Source: Rehmannia glutinosa
Lineage: Eukaryota; Streptophyta; Magnoliopsida; Lamiales; Orobanchaceae
Direction of reading: 5' to 3'
Assembly (NCBI GenBank): GCA_016081115.2
Contig: JABTTQ020001799.1
Coordinates: forward strand, 124,001 to 188,000
Length of the DNA: 64,000 nt
Under the pieces are notes generated by a model that was given only the letters and a program-made list of their open reading frames with translations, was not told the origin of the DNA and made no database searches. Made by a program: the position numbers and the translations under genes. Numbering within the stretch: the stretch's first letter is position 1; each line of letters starts with the position of its first letter. Positions 33,707-45,940 of the stretch are shown in pieces.

Positions 33707-35190
33707 TGTAACGCCCCGATTTTATAAAAATAAAAATAATCGACTTTTATGGAAAACGTTATTATAAAAACACGAGTTTTAACAATAAAAACTTAATAAA
33801 ACTAAACATTTAACTACAGATAAATACTAGTCACCTTACTATTGAAATATTATTAAAATGTTCTAAGACATGGATGAATTTGGTCTTCATCCATCACTAG
33901 CGTATCTTCAGCCCGACTCCTTAATCTGAAAAATTATAAAAAAGAAGGGGTGAGCTTCCATTTGCTCAATAGGGACCAACTTTTGTCAATACATAATATA
34001 ACATACAAGCATAATGAGTTATAGTAAAACATGTAATTCCTCTGTAATTTTCCTCTGTAATTTCCTCTGACTGGCCAGTTAATAAATTTAGTTCGGCGGG
34101 CTTAACCCGAAGATCAATTTCGATCCCGGACCTATTTATGGCCCCTGACTAGTTCCTCTGCATATATATAAATGAAAATACTCACGTGAAATATTATATA
34201 AAGACAAGAATTAAAAATCTCTACCTCAATTGTTATTTGTTAATCCTCGTAGAATATAAAAGTGATTATTCTAATCCTTGTGATTTTCGATTCCTACATA
34301 TATAATAAAAATATATTTAATAAAATATATAAAGAAATTCTGATGGTTTTAGAAAAGAATTTAAAATATTGAAAAGAAATTTGAGATTTTGGGTTTAAGC
34401 TTGAAAAAGGGCTAGAAATAAGATTTGGTCAAATCCCAATTCAAGTCAACCATGAATTTCCCTCTTAGAATCTACCACAGCCCAAAAGACTCCAATTTTT
34501 GAACTTTAACCCAAATGATATCATCTGCAGCCCACTAAGAAAATCCCACAAATCCCACTTTTTATTTTTTTCCTCATCTTCCCACTTACACTCTCTCTAA
34601 CTCACTATCTCTTCTTTTAATGGTTGGTTTCTTTTCTCTTCTTTTTTTTTTCTTTTAAACTGGGTTATGGTACTGGAGTCATATGACTGAAAATCTGGGA
34701 ATGAAAATTTCAAATGTTTTCCGGTAGGTGTCGGCCGGAACAGATAGATGAAGAAAATAATGGATGTGGTTTAGTTTTGATTTTTATTTTTTCCTCAGAG
34801 ATGATATAAAAATCTCACCTTTTTCTTTTCTTGTTAAAGTCTGTGGAAACCAATTTGGAAAAAATGGGATTTATAGAGGAATTGGAGGTTTCAGATTTAA
34901 TCCACTTCTTTACGTTAAAAAAATGAGTTTTATGACCCTTTTCATATTCTTCATTAAACCTAAGACTTTAGGCTTTCCAATTTCCAAAACTGATAAAATT
35001 GCAATTAAGAGGACTAATTATTGTAATTATATTATGATAATAATAAAAATTGATAAAAAATTAATATTTAAGGGTTAGAAACCCTAATTGTAAATCTTCC
35101 CCAAATCATAAAATTAGGGTTTTAAATCCCCAATTGAATCTAATTGTAAATCCTAATTATAATTTAGCACTAATTTTTGTGGATATTACA
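33707..35190 (-). repeat. E6 3' LTR (1484 bp)
   Basis: It matches the split 5' LTR along its length with scattered substitutions. The purine tract TAAGGGGTGTAGGA (35191-35204, element strand) adjoins. A TTAGGGTTT/AAACCCTAA telomere-like motif occurs in the inner third (35075-35125) in both copies, but only as single units. Confidence 0.9.
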
Positions 35191-35207
35191 TCCTACACCC
35201 CTTAAAA

Positions 35208-36542
35208 TTAATTTCGTCCTCGAAATTCGTTACCTTGGATAATAAAATGTGGGTATTTGGCACGTATCTGTTCTTCGCGCTCCCAGGTGGCTTCATTTCT
35301 GCCATGGCGTCTCCATTGAACCTTGATTAACGCAACATCTTTATTTCTTAGTTTATGGATCTTGCGCTCTAAAATCAACTCTGGCCCTTCCTCGTATGTC
35401 AAATCCTTTTTAATTTGTAAATCCTTATAGTTCACGATGTGACTTGGATCGTGAACATATTTTCTCAGCATCAAAACATGAAAAACATTATGCACACTTG
35501 ATAAACTCGGTGGTATTGCCAATTGATAAGCCAAATCTCCAATACGAGTAAGGATTTCGAACGGTCCAATGTATCTTGGCTTCAATTTTCCTTTTTCACC
35601 AAAACGAATAACAACCTTTATAGGAGCCACTTTTAAAAACACTTTTTCTCCTTCTTCGAATTGTATATACTTTCTCCTTCTGCCAGCATATGACTTTTGT
35701 CTATCTTGAGCCATTCTGATTCGATCTTGTATTTTGGCTATCTTTTCTACAAAGTGTCCTGAATCGACCGCCCCAAAACTTTCTTCTCACCAACCTCATT
35801 CCAATACCAGCGGCGATCTACATTTTCGTCCGTACAATGCTTCATACGGAGCCATCCCAATCGTCGCTTGATAACTATTGTTATAAGCGAACTCCACTAA
35901 AAGCAAAGAAAGTCTCCCGCCATTTCCCAAATCGAGCACACAAGCTCTTAACATATCCTCTAATATCAGATCGCCCTTTCGCATCGTCCGTCTGTGGATG
36001 ATAAGCTGTGCTGAATTTCAATCTTGTGCCTATTGCACTTTGCAGACTTCTCTAGAATTTCGATGTAAATCTTGTATCTCTGTCTGATACAATAGACACC
36101 GGTACTCCATGTAATTTCACGATCTCCCTCATATAGATTTGAGCATATTGTTCCATATCACGTCATTTTTGATGGTAGAAAGTGAGCCGACTTAGTCAAC
36201 CGATCTACTATAACCCAAAACAAAATTTTTATTTCCTTTAATTGATCTCGGAAGTCCTACCACGAAATCCATAGTTATATGTTCCCATTTCCATTTCGGG
36301 ATTTCAAGTGGTTTTAGCAAACCGGACGGTCTTTGGTGCTCGTCCTTCACTTGTTGACAAGTCAAAGATTTCTCTACAAAATTTCCAATATCTCTCTTCA
36401 TACTTCTCCACCAAAATATTCCCTTTAAATCTCGGTACATCTTCTGTACCCCCAGGATGAGCCACGTACGGCGTACAATGAGCTTCTTCAAGAATTTTCT
36501 TCCTAAGTTCCTCTTTCTTAGGAACACACAACCTCCCTTCAT
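35208..36542 (-). pseudogene. pol: E6 integrase with C-terminal chromodomain
   Basis: The zinc region includes SLTCQQVKDEHQRPSGLLKP and WKWEHITMDFVVGLPRS with the first Asp (36250-36345). A broken stretch (35985-36190) holds decayed codons around the second Asp. LLVEFAYNNSYQATIGMAPY and LYGRKCRSP follow (35796-35900). The last frame (35208-35714) has KLKPRYIGPFEILTRIG and ends in a chromodomain, IKVQWRRHGRNEATWEREE, which lacks the first aromatic cage residue as in many plant chromoviruses. Chromodomains may steer insertion to heterochromatin. Several shifts make it non-functional. Confidence 0.87.
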
Positions 36543-38200
36543 AAGTTAAAACACCTTCGTCTGTTAAAAGAAACCCCTTAACACTCCCTTTTTGGGCTCG
36601 TTCCTTCATTTTGTTCAGAAATTTATCCCGAGGTTGAGCTTTCTTAATTCTCTCCTTTAAAGTAGGTTGTACCACTAAAGATGTTAATATCGCTTCCGTA
36701 CTCTTTGGTGGTACGTCTACCTCAATCCTCATTTTGGCAAAGTCCTTCACTAGTTCTTCTTGTCCAATTATTAAACTCGATATTTCTCCTTTGGTTTTAC
36801 GACTTAGAGCATCATCAACTACATTAGCTTTCCCAGGATGGTAGTTGATGGTACAGTCATAATCTTTAACCAATTCTAGCCACCTCCTCTGCCTCATGTT
36901 CAACTCTTTCTGAGTAAACATATATTTTAAGCTTTTGTGGTCAGTGAAAATTTCACACCTTCTTCCATACAAATAATGCCTCCAAATCTTTAAGGCGTGA
37001 ACCACAACAACTAGCTCCAAATCATGTGTAGGGTAGTTCAATTCATGTGACTTCAGTTGCCTTGAGGCGTAGGCAACCACTTTGCCATGCTGCATCAGCA
37101 CACATCCCAATCCTTGTTTAGATGCGTCACTATAAATGACAAATTCCTTAGAAGGGTCAGGAATTGTCAAACCGTCCGAGGTCAATCTCTGTTTCAATTC
37201 TTGAAAACTTTCCTCGCATTTCTCCGTCCAAATAAATTTTTCTCCTTTTCTAGTCAGTCGGGTCATGGGTCCAGTTATTTTTGAAAATCCTTCGATAAAT
37301 CTTCGATAATACCCTGCTAAACCCAGAAAACTGCGAACTTCACTCGCATTCTTAGGAGCCCTCCATTCATTGACTACTTCTACTTTAGTTGGATCTACTT
37401 CAAATCCTTGAGCAGTAATCACATGCCCAAGAAATACAACTCGATTAATCCAAAATTCGCACTTCTTAAACTTTGCATACAACTTTTCTCTGCGAAGTGT
37501 CTCCAACACTATTCTCAAATGTTCTTTATGTTATTCCTCATTCTTAGAATACACTAGTATGTCATCTCTAAAGACTATGACAAATTGATCCAAAAATGGA
37601 TGCAACACTCGATTCATCAAGTCCATAAACACTGCTGGTGCGTTACTCAATCCAAAAGGCATTACAACAAATTCATAATGCCCATAACGAGTTCTGAAGG
37701 TCGTCTTCAGAATATCACTTTCCTTAATTCTCAATTGGTGATATCAGGATCTCAAGTCAATCTTAGAAAAAGTACTAAAGCACCCTTAATTGATCAAATA
37801 AGTCCTCAATTCTTGGTAATGGGTACTTATTCTTTACGGTGATTCGATTAAGTTCCCTATAATCAATACACATCCTAAGTGACCCGTCTTTCTTTTTGAC
37901 ATGGTGCTCCCCACGGAGAAACACTAGGTCGAATGAATCCTATATCTAGGAGTTCTTGTATTTGCACCTTTAGTTCTTGAAACTCTTTTGGTGCCATCCT
38001 GTAAGGTGCCTTAGATCATCGGTGTCGCTTGCCGGTGCCAAATCAATTGAAAACTCAACTTGTCTATCCGGTGGAATTCCTGGCAATTCCTCCGAAATAC
38101 ATCCAAAAATTCACGGACAATAGGTACATCTACGGTGACGCGTCTCCGTCATCGAGGTACTACGATCAAGTTTACCGATAACCTTGGCAATTTTCTTTTC
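36543..38200 (-). pseudogene. pol: E6 reverse transcriptase and RNase H
   Basis: The N-terminal RT (about 37735-38000) is broken by shifts, with DIGFIRPSVSPWGAP still legible. Then TRYGHYEFVVMPFGLSNAPA and FVIVFRDDILVYS follow, where the usual F-I-D-D box reads F-R-D-D (about 37545-37580). RNase H is intact in a 404-codon frame: VIYSDASKQGLGCVLMQHGK, HDLELVVVVHALKIWRHYL and FTDHKSLKYMFTQKELN. A stop at about 37531 splits RT. Confidence 0.87.
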
Positions 38201-38308
38201 TCAGATCTTCAATGCTTTCATTGCAGTTATAACTTTAGGCATATACTTAGACTTAACACCATAAAATTTTGTTTCATCATTATCAGGCAGTCTAAGTGTT
38301 ATTTCCTT

Positions 38309-38665
38309 CTACTGACACTTAATGTCAGCGTTGTACTTGCTAAGCCAATCCATGCCTAAAATTAAATCAAAATCCTTCATCCCAATAACATATAAATCAG
38401 CTTCCAAATGTTTTCCCCCTATATCCAAATTTACACCTTTATCGATGGAATCAGTAGTTATTAAATTCCCAGAAGGTAAACTAACCTCAAGATATTCATC
38501 TACTTTAGCATTCTTATACCCAATTATGGCATGAAATTTAGCAGATATAAACGAGTGTGACGCACCAGTGTCAAATAGTGCTAAAGCAGGTATTCCTGAT
38601 ACAGTTAACATACCTGTCATCACACCTGGGTTCTGGTCTACTTCCTCTTGGGTCAAAGCATACAT
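38309..38665 (-). pseudogene. pol: E6 aspartic protease
   Basis: ALFDTGASHSFISAKF carries an intact D-T-G triad (about 38560-38600), and DLILGMDWLSKYNADI is the usual end of a plant gypsy retropepsin. No stop occurs within it; the flanking polyprotein is broken. Confidence 0.87.
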
Positions 38666-38689
38666 CCGAGCTCTTCCTCCACCAGTCGA

Positions 38690-39641
38690 CCATTTATGTT
38701 CCCAACATCATTTAAAAGAGGACAATTAGCAGTCATATGTCCTGACTTCTTACACTTATAATATTTTCCTTGCCCAGCCAGACATTCACCATAATGGTTT
38801 TTCTTGCAATTAGGACATAGCGGCCTATTGTTTTGAGTATTTGGGGGGCATTCCCATCCCCTGCCGCTTATTCTCGATTTCCATTCTTATTTTGTTTTGT
38901 CCCATCCCACTTCCGCTTTTCATATACCATAATCGGTTTCCACCATCGTCATCCTCAACCAGCTTCGCTTCTATTTCTTGTGCCCTTTTCACCATCTCAG
39001 CGTATTCCAAATCGCCCTGAGCAGACAATATACTAGACAATTGCGATCGTAATCTCCTCCTAAACCTCAATGCCTTCTTTATATCAGTATCAACCAAATG
39101 CGGCGCAAACCGACTTAGTTGGTTGAATTCTCGTTCATACTCAGTCACAGTCTTGTTTCTTTATTTGAAGTTCAGAAATTCTGTCTCTTTCTGATCACGA
39201 TACGATCGCGGGAAGAACTTGCCCAAGACAACCTCCTTGAACTCATTCCAAGTCAATGCATCTCGTTCCTCTTCGGTTCTAGTTCTCCAATATCCTTCCC
39301 ACCAATGATCAACATTCTCAATTAGCTGAAAGGTGGCACATGTGACTCTTTGCTCGTCAGTGCATCCAATGAGTCGGAAAACTCTTTCTAAAGATCAGAA
39401 CCATTCCTCCAAAGAAATTTGGACCATCACGTCCATTGAATGTAGGTGGACGATAATGGCGAAACTGTTCCACAGTTCTCGTATTGTTATTATTGTTATT
39501 GTTTTGCACTGCCCTCAGAAATTTGGCAAGTACATCGCCAACATGAGCATTAACTTGATTTCCACCATTAGCTTGATTTTCATTGTTGGCTTGATTACCA
39601 TTTTCATTTGTACGGTTTCCTGCTCGGTTATGGGGAGCCAT
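38690..39641 (-). pseudogene. gag: E6 Gag
   Basis: It starts at MAPHNRAGN (ATG at 39639-39641). An Asn-rich run with seven consecutive Asn lies near 39490. After shifts comes the gag core (38825-39148; YEREFNQLSRFAPHLVDTDI), then CPNCKKNHYGECL and YKCKKSGHMTANCPLL, two zinc knuckles near 38730-38820. It packages RNA; at least two shifts break it. Confidence 0.8.
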
Positions 39642-39903
39642 AATCCTACAAGTATACATGATGTTTAACTAACGTAATAATCGAATATTGGGTCTTACTA
39701 CAAACACAATATAAGAAAAATAATCGTAGACAGATAATAGTGGACAGAATATTAGATTTTCATTCATAACATTATTTCAACCCTTTAACAAGGATTTATT
39801 TGGATTAGTAGAAAAATAAAGCAGATTTTTAATTAAACAACTCAAAAGTTTTGGCCCTCTTCCTCATTTCCCTCCTCATTCAGATCCTTCTCTTCATTTT
39901 CTT

Positions 39904-40278
39904 TCATGCCTCAGTAACACGGTCAATCCACTTTGCAAACAATCTTTTAGTAAATGCCCCATAGTCAATCTTGAGTGTATAGTCTTGTGCGTCATACTTC
40001 ACCATCGTTCCACACAAATATTCAGCCTCACCCTTCCATTTGGGTGGCAGCGAATCAACCACCCTGCGCGTAGCACCATACTGATCTGGAGCACCACTCA
40101 GAAAATGCACATCATACCATTTCTGATGCATTTTTACCGCGTAGGTTCCTATGTTATCGCCATCTTAGATTTTGTAATTAAGGTAATTAGTTAGCTCGTT
40201 CAAGATATTGTTAATTCTCCAATCACGCACCATTTTTCTAGCAGTGTGTCTTGGTGGCGAATCTATATTTGTAGTCAT
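39904..40278 (-). pseudogene. E6 extra ORF upstream of gag
   Basis: Starting from ATG at 40276-40278 (MTTNIDSPPRHTARKMVRDW) the frame runs 124 codons to a stop at 39904, with a single internal TAA about 36 codons in. The second part holds HQKWYDVHFLSGAPDQYGA, SLPPKWKGEAEYLCGTMVKY and FAKWIDRVTEA. It lies between primer site and gag. I do not recognise the family. The maintained frame and Trp-rich, balanced composition suggest a once functional protein. Confidence 0.5.
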
Positions 40279-40541
40279 ATTAGTTAAACATCAATATATA
40301 TATATTTTTTACAAGGCATAAATTATTATCTAACGAATGGCATAAAATTGCACGATTTACATATGGAAACATGTATAACAGATGGCATAATAAATAAAAA
40401 TTAAATGACATGAAATAAAATGGCATAATAAATTCGTCACATACCTTGAGGTAGCCGACTGAGATATGACGGTGATTGATGACTCTAAATTATTTTGTCT
40501 AAAAAAAATACATTTTTTTTACAAGTCTACAGAATCATAGA

Positions 40542-40553
40542 CCTGCTCTGATA
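40542..40553 (-). other. E6 primer-binding site
   Basis: TATCAGAGCAGG on the minus strand, seven bases after the LTR end GTTACA, is of tRNA-Met type. Confidence 0.75.
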
Positions 40554-40560
40554 CTACTGT

Positions 40561-40966
40561 TGTAACGCCTAATCCGACTTTTATGGAAAACGTTATTATA
40601 TAAACACGAGTTTTAACAATAAAAACTTAATAAAACTAAACATTTAACTACAGATAAATACTAGTCACCTTACTATTGAAATATTATTAAAATATTCTAA
40701 GACATAAAATAAAATTATTCAAATTCCAAAATTTAATTTGGTCTTCATCCATCACTGACGTATTTTTCACTGAGCTCCTTAATGTCGAAAAATTATAAAA
40801 AGAAGGGGTGAGCTTCCACTTGCTCAGTAGGGACCAACTTTTGTCAATACATAATATAACATACAAGCATAATCAGTTATAGTAAAACATGTAATTCCTC
40901 TGTAATTTTCCTCTGTAATTTCCTCTGACTGGCCAGTTAATAAATTTACTTCGGCGGGCTTAACCC
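40561..40966 (-). repeat. E6 5' LTR, inner fragment
   Basis: It matches the first 400 bp of 33707-35190 and is cut by E7, whose target copy AACCC occupies 40962-40966. Confidence 0.9.
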
Positions 40967-42952
40967 TGTGAAGCCCCCGATTTTTCCGAGCATGTAATTG
41001 ATTCCTTTTGTCGACTATGTATTTGATCGACTATTTTACCGCGTCACTTTGACGGGTAATTATTAATGATATATATATATATTGCAATTTAATTCATTTT
41101 ATTTATTACTTGTGATCATGATCATTTATTAATTCTATTTGGCATTTATGATCACTTGATTGATCATTATTACTATTTTTGTATTTATTAGTCACCTTAG
41201 AATTTTAAGAGACTATTTATTTTAGAGACTTTTACCTTATAGAATTAAGAATTTGATTTAGTATAAGTGATCTTGAGACTTATAAGTGATCAAGGAAATC
41301 ACTAATTATTTTGAAGATTGATATATTTCAACTATTATCATCAAATTTGGGACAAAAAAATATATATGGAATTACCAATTTGCCCCTATAGTGGACGGCC
41401 ATGATGAGATTTTTGGAGTAGAAATACCATCCAATTGTTGTACACTTACACCTTATATTAGTCATCTTGTGTATAATTGTACCATTAATTCAAACATTAT
41501 ACACATCATCTTATACATAAATTCTTTATTATTAAATTTCCCAATATGTTGGAGTCTTCCCAACATTCCATTCAAACCCATCTCATGCCCATATCTTTGA
41601 CTTGCATTTGGTCTCCCATGCAAGAAGCAAAATTCAAGACACAAAATTAAACAAAAAAATCTCTCCCCCTCCCTCCAAAGTGGACGGCCAATATGGCCAA
41701 TTTTAACAAAAAATTTCATTTTTCATCCAACACATTTTAATTCTCAAGCAAATCCTCCTTCTTCTCTCTAACCTCTCTCTAAAAATCATTCACATCTTCA
41801 AATCTTCAAACACCAACTCTTCACATCTTCAAACCTTCAAACATAAGTTCTTCATATCTATATTTTAAATGTATTCCAAAAATCCAAGTGTTTAGAGGTT
41901 GGAAAGTAATTTTACTAAAATTGAGGGACCGAATTGTAAAAGATTAAACTTGAAGACCCAAATGAAATTTACAGGACTTATACAGCCCATGTACCTGGAA
42001 TTACTAATTTAACTATAACTTAATTATATTTTGGACCCAAGATTCAAATTTCATAACAATTGGACCCCTAAAAGCCTTAAAGGCAATTATTTCAAAATGG
42101 GACAAAAATGAGATTTTCAAAAGTTAAAGGACCTACACTCATTTCTTTTTAAAAATGCTTTTGTACCAATATCCTACTAACCTTGGTGACATTTTCCAAC
42201 TGGAATCACGTTAAAAGCCCTTCCGGTTTGTGAGTTCCGATTTTTTTAAACTTAAGGTCCGAAATGACAATTTTAACAAATTTGGGGCCAATGTGAGAAT
42301 TTTATAAAAACTCGACCTCAAAACTTTAAAAACTTAAATCTCTGAATCACTTAGTGCTTGTGTGACCACGAACTGTTTTCTTAAACTATATAAGTATATT
42401 ACTTAAATATTTTATCACGACGCTTGTGGACTGTGTGTGAATTCATGCATCATATATCACGCGTTTTCATATAACTGTTTTCTCGCTTTAACTATATATT
42501 GCGCCACACTTGCTCACGATCACCCCATCCACTGAGATTTCTGTCTCATCCCCACCTGTTTTCTAACCTTTAGATAAGGACTTCGTTGAAGATGCTGAAC
42601 CAACTACGGACTGAGCACTTGTACCCCGTCTGTTGGACTCTCTATCTTTTATTGTTGTTGTTGCTGGACTTGTTTCTTGTTATTGTTGTTGGACTCTTTT
42701 ATTTTCTTTTCATTCCGGTCTGTAACTGAAGGGCGTAGAACCCTTTGACTATTAAGTCGTTATCTTTAGTTGATTTTCGGGGATGTAATTCGGATAATTG
42801 TGGGACTGTAAGTTGTAATTTGTACCTATGTTATTTTATTTCCGCTGCTATTTGACTCTGTTTCTTTGGGTTTTCATTGATATTCGTCTAGACTGTTGGT
42901 TTATTTGTATTTAAGTTGTGGATCGTCATTGCGTCCCATTTGGGGCGTGACA
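40967..42952 (+). repeat. E7 5' LTR, twice deleted
   Basis: Compared with the right LTR it lacks the equivalent of 49704-51004 (junction CATATCT/ATATTTT near 41860) and of about 51487-52433 (junction within CTCTGAATCACTT near 42345). The second junction has a shared CTGAA, which suggests a microhomology-mediated deletion. The rest aligns closely. Confidence 0.9.
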
Positions 42953-42975
42953 GTTAGAGTGGTATCAAAGCTCGG
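42953..42975 (+). other. E7 primer-binding site
   Basis: GTTAGAGTGGTATCAAAGCTC follows the LTR; TGGTATCAAAGC is a variant of the tRNA-Met type site. Confidence 0.75.
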
Positions 42976-43261
42976 CTAGTAAGATGGAAACTTACACCGA
43001 GCTGACCCAGGATAGGACCCTCGGTCTGCGTGTTGGGTCATACCGCGACTTGACTCATTAAGTGTGAAATCAATTTCAATTTGGCATAGAACCATATTAT
43101 TGAGATTGAAAATAAGTTAGAACGCATATTTTGAGGTTCCATAGTCATACTTGTCTTGACTTAGTTGACTCTTGACTGACTTTCTTTGTTCATTCTTTCC
43201 TTATTCTCTCCTTATCTTTCCTTTACCTTTGACTGATCCGCCTTAGTTTTGTTTGATCAGG

Positions 43262-43969
43262 ATGGAGCCGGCGCCACCTTCTTGGTGGGACGTTTTTCAT
43301 GCCCGTGCTGAGCGGGAGTACTACCGGGCACTTATGATTCACTGGCACCGGGAGAGTATTCGAGCGACCTCAGAGCTATCCGAGGAGCGCCAGCGTAACA
43401 GGGACTTGACACAGCGCTTGGCAAGGAACCAAGATGAAAAGAGCGAGTTGACCACTATCATTAAGGACCGCAACAACACCATACTGGCGTGGGAGGATCA
43501 GATACAGAATATCCAGGAGCGCCTGGATAATGTGCGAGAGAAAATGAAGAGAGCAAGTGACGACCGCCAGAAGTGGGAGATTGACGCCCGCATATCTCGC
43601 GACACCGTCGAGCGCTTGGAGGAGACCCTTATCAAGCAGATGACCGTGATAGAGGACCTTACACAGGCCCTAGCCCAGAGAGACGCTGCTCTGGAGGCTG
43701 CTCTGGCAGCTAATGCACAGCAATTGCCACCACCCGAGGTGGAGCCCGTACCCGACGCTGAGGAGGACCCCGAGGAGGATCCTGAGGAGGATCCAGTCGA
43801 GGTCGGAGAGCCTGAGGCACTTGAAGCTGCTCCACTTGGTGATGCACAAGGGTTCGAGCAGTGGTTGGATTTCGTTGATTGACCTGAGGTCGAGGCGCCA
43901 CCTCAGCCCGACCAGGCCCCGATTATGGATGTAGTTGATAGTGACGATGATGGCGATCTCACTAATTAG
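43262..43969 (+). pseudogene. E7 extra ORF: coiled-coil protein with acidic tail, upstream of gag
   Basis: From ATG at 43262 (MEPAPPSWWDVFHARAEREY) it runs 206 codons to a TGA at 43880, after which the same frame stays open for 28 more acidic codons to TAG at 43967. The first 40 residues are aromatic and basic, then about 110 residues of heptad-rich coiled coil, then Glu/Asp-Pro repeats (EEDPEEDPEEDP). It sits between primer site and gag. No enzyme motif is visible. It could be a structural partner of Gag or a chromatin-binding accessory; this is not known. GC content is higher than in the LTRs. Confidence 0.65.
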
Positions 43970-44264
43970 TTAGCGTGATTGTCAGTTTGTGCTTTCGTTG
44001 TTGTAGACACTTATTCCATTATGTTGTACCTTACTTTCTGTTGTATTAGATTCAGTTGTATTTTGGTTCAGATGTATCTTTGACTCGGTATTACTAGTGT
44101 TGTACTTCGTGGGTGTATTCAAGTTTTACATTAATGGATATGCCTTTGCTATTTATTCAGTATCTTTTGTTTGTTGTTACTTTCCCTACGATATAACTTG
44201 CTTTACGCGAATAATTATTGTATTCATTTACTCGTGGACTGCAACTAACACTTCAAGATACAGA

Positions 44265-45283
44265 ATGGCTGAACATCGTGGACGTGGCAGACCTCGCCGC
44301 GTTCCCCAAGGGAATGACGATGTACCCAGGGACCGGATACCCTCCCCTAAATTACCACCGCCTCCTCCACCTGCTGCAGGAGACAACTTGACTGCACAGG
44401 CTCTACAACAAATACTGGTTTTCATGAGGTAATAGGCAGAGCCTCAACACCGTGCTCCCGAACCCGCCAAAGAGGCGAACGATCGCATGTTAGAGCGTTT
44501 TCTACGGTTCGACCCACCGGCTTTCTTAGGAGAACCGGACGACTTGAAGGCAGAAAAATGGATAGAAAAACTGGAGAATATCTTCAATGCTCTCCAATAT
44601 TCAGATGAGCATAAAGTCACACTCGCCGTATTTCGTCTAGAATCGGCTGCTAGAGACTGGTGGAGGGTAGTTGAGAGAAGGTGGGAACAGGACCGAGTAG
44701 CCAGAACATGGGGAAATTTCTTGGCCGAGTTCAATGAACAGTACATTCCACAGGTTGTGAAAGAGGCGCGTCGGGATGAATTCCATAGGTTGAGGCAGGG
44801 GAACATGTCTGTAGCTCAGTATGAATCCGAATTTCATCGATTGTCCAAGTATGCTCTGGGGACAATCAGTACAGAGGAGGACAAACTTTACAAGTTCACA
44901 CGAGGATTGAGGCTGGAACTTCAGAAACAATCGCTGATCGTTTAATCGACAACCTACTCAATTGCAGTAAAGCGCTCTCTCCGCATCAGTCGGGATCGAA
45001 CCGTATTGGATGATTCAGCAGAGTAGGCCATCAAACAGGTCTCAAGAGGACAATCGTGGGACAACCATCTAAACAGCCTGCTAAGTTTCAGAAGGGACCA
45101 ATTAATAAGACAAATAGAGGGAAGGGACCAGTACAAGGAAAGTCAGGTCAAATGTGTGCACATTTCCAGAAATCGGGACATATTGCTGATGACTGTTGGT
45201 GTAAACAAGGAAAGTGTTTGCGCTGTGGTAGTAATCAGCACCAGCTGAAAGATTGCCCAAAGTACGAGGACCGAACCAAATAG
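44265..45283 (+). pseudogene. gag: E7 Gag
   Basis: It starts MAEHRGRGRPRRVPQGNDD. A Pro run is followed by tandem stops TAA-TAG at 44430-44435 (likely former CAA-CAG). The gag core continues at 44487-44945 (FLRFDPPAFLGEPDDLKAEK, FRLESAARDWWRVVERRW). After a stop at 44943 come two knuckles, CAHFQKSGHIADDC and CLRCGSNQHQLKDC (45150-45260). Three or more breaks. Confidence 0.85.
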
Positions 45284-45940
45284 GTGCAGCCGCAGAAGCC
45301 GGGCAATGGCTAGGGTAATAGGGCAAGGATGCCTGCTTGAGCATTTGCACTCGCCGGACATGAGGCTCCGGAGGCAACAAACGTGGTGGAAGGTACACTT
45401 CTAGTATCTAACCACTACGCTAAAATACTGTTCGACCCTGGATCAATGCATTCATTTGTTGCACCGCATTTTGTACACAAACTGCATGCATGCATGGAAC
45501 ATATGCCTATATGTCTAGAGGTGTCAACTCCTATGGGTGCAAGTCAGATAACAGATATTATCTATATTGCATGCGAAGTTAAGATTGATGAGATAAACTT
45601 TCCTGTCGATTTGATCTTATTACCTATATCCGAATACGACGTGATATTGGGAATGAATTGGTTGTCTGCACACCATGCACAAATGGACTGCCATAACAAG
45701 TCCATTAATCTATGTGAACCCGGAAAACCCGAAGTGGAAATTTCGGGAAGGGCACGAGTTAAGATTGCCCCAATCATTTCAGCAATGAAAGCAAGGAAGA
45801 CGATCACTAGAGGGGCTCAAGGGTACTTGGCGTTTGTAATTAACAAACCCAAGGTTGAGACACAAATCAACCAAGTACCTATAGTATCAGAATGCACGGA
45901 TGTATTTCCACAAGAACTCACCTTTGTCCCCTCCGGATAG
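45284..45940 (+). pseudogene. pol: E7 aspartic protease
   Basis: ILFDPGSMHSFVAPHF carries a D-P-G triad, a variant often seen in Tekay-like elements. YDVILGMNWLSAHHAQMD closes the domain. The frame 45383-45940 is open over 185 codons and ends with TAG shortly before RT. Confidence 0.83.

Noticed and set aside
35070..35130. Telomere-like AAACCCTAA/TTAGGGTTT units
   Set aside because: Single scattered units within an LTR, present in both LTR copies, not a tandem telomeric array.
44097..44432. 111-codon ORF starting before gag
   Set aside because: Only the part from MAEHRGRG (44265) is Gag; the upstream part is leader sequence rich in Phe/Tyr without conservation signs.
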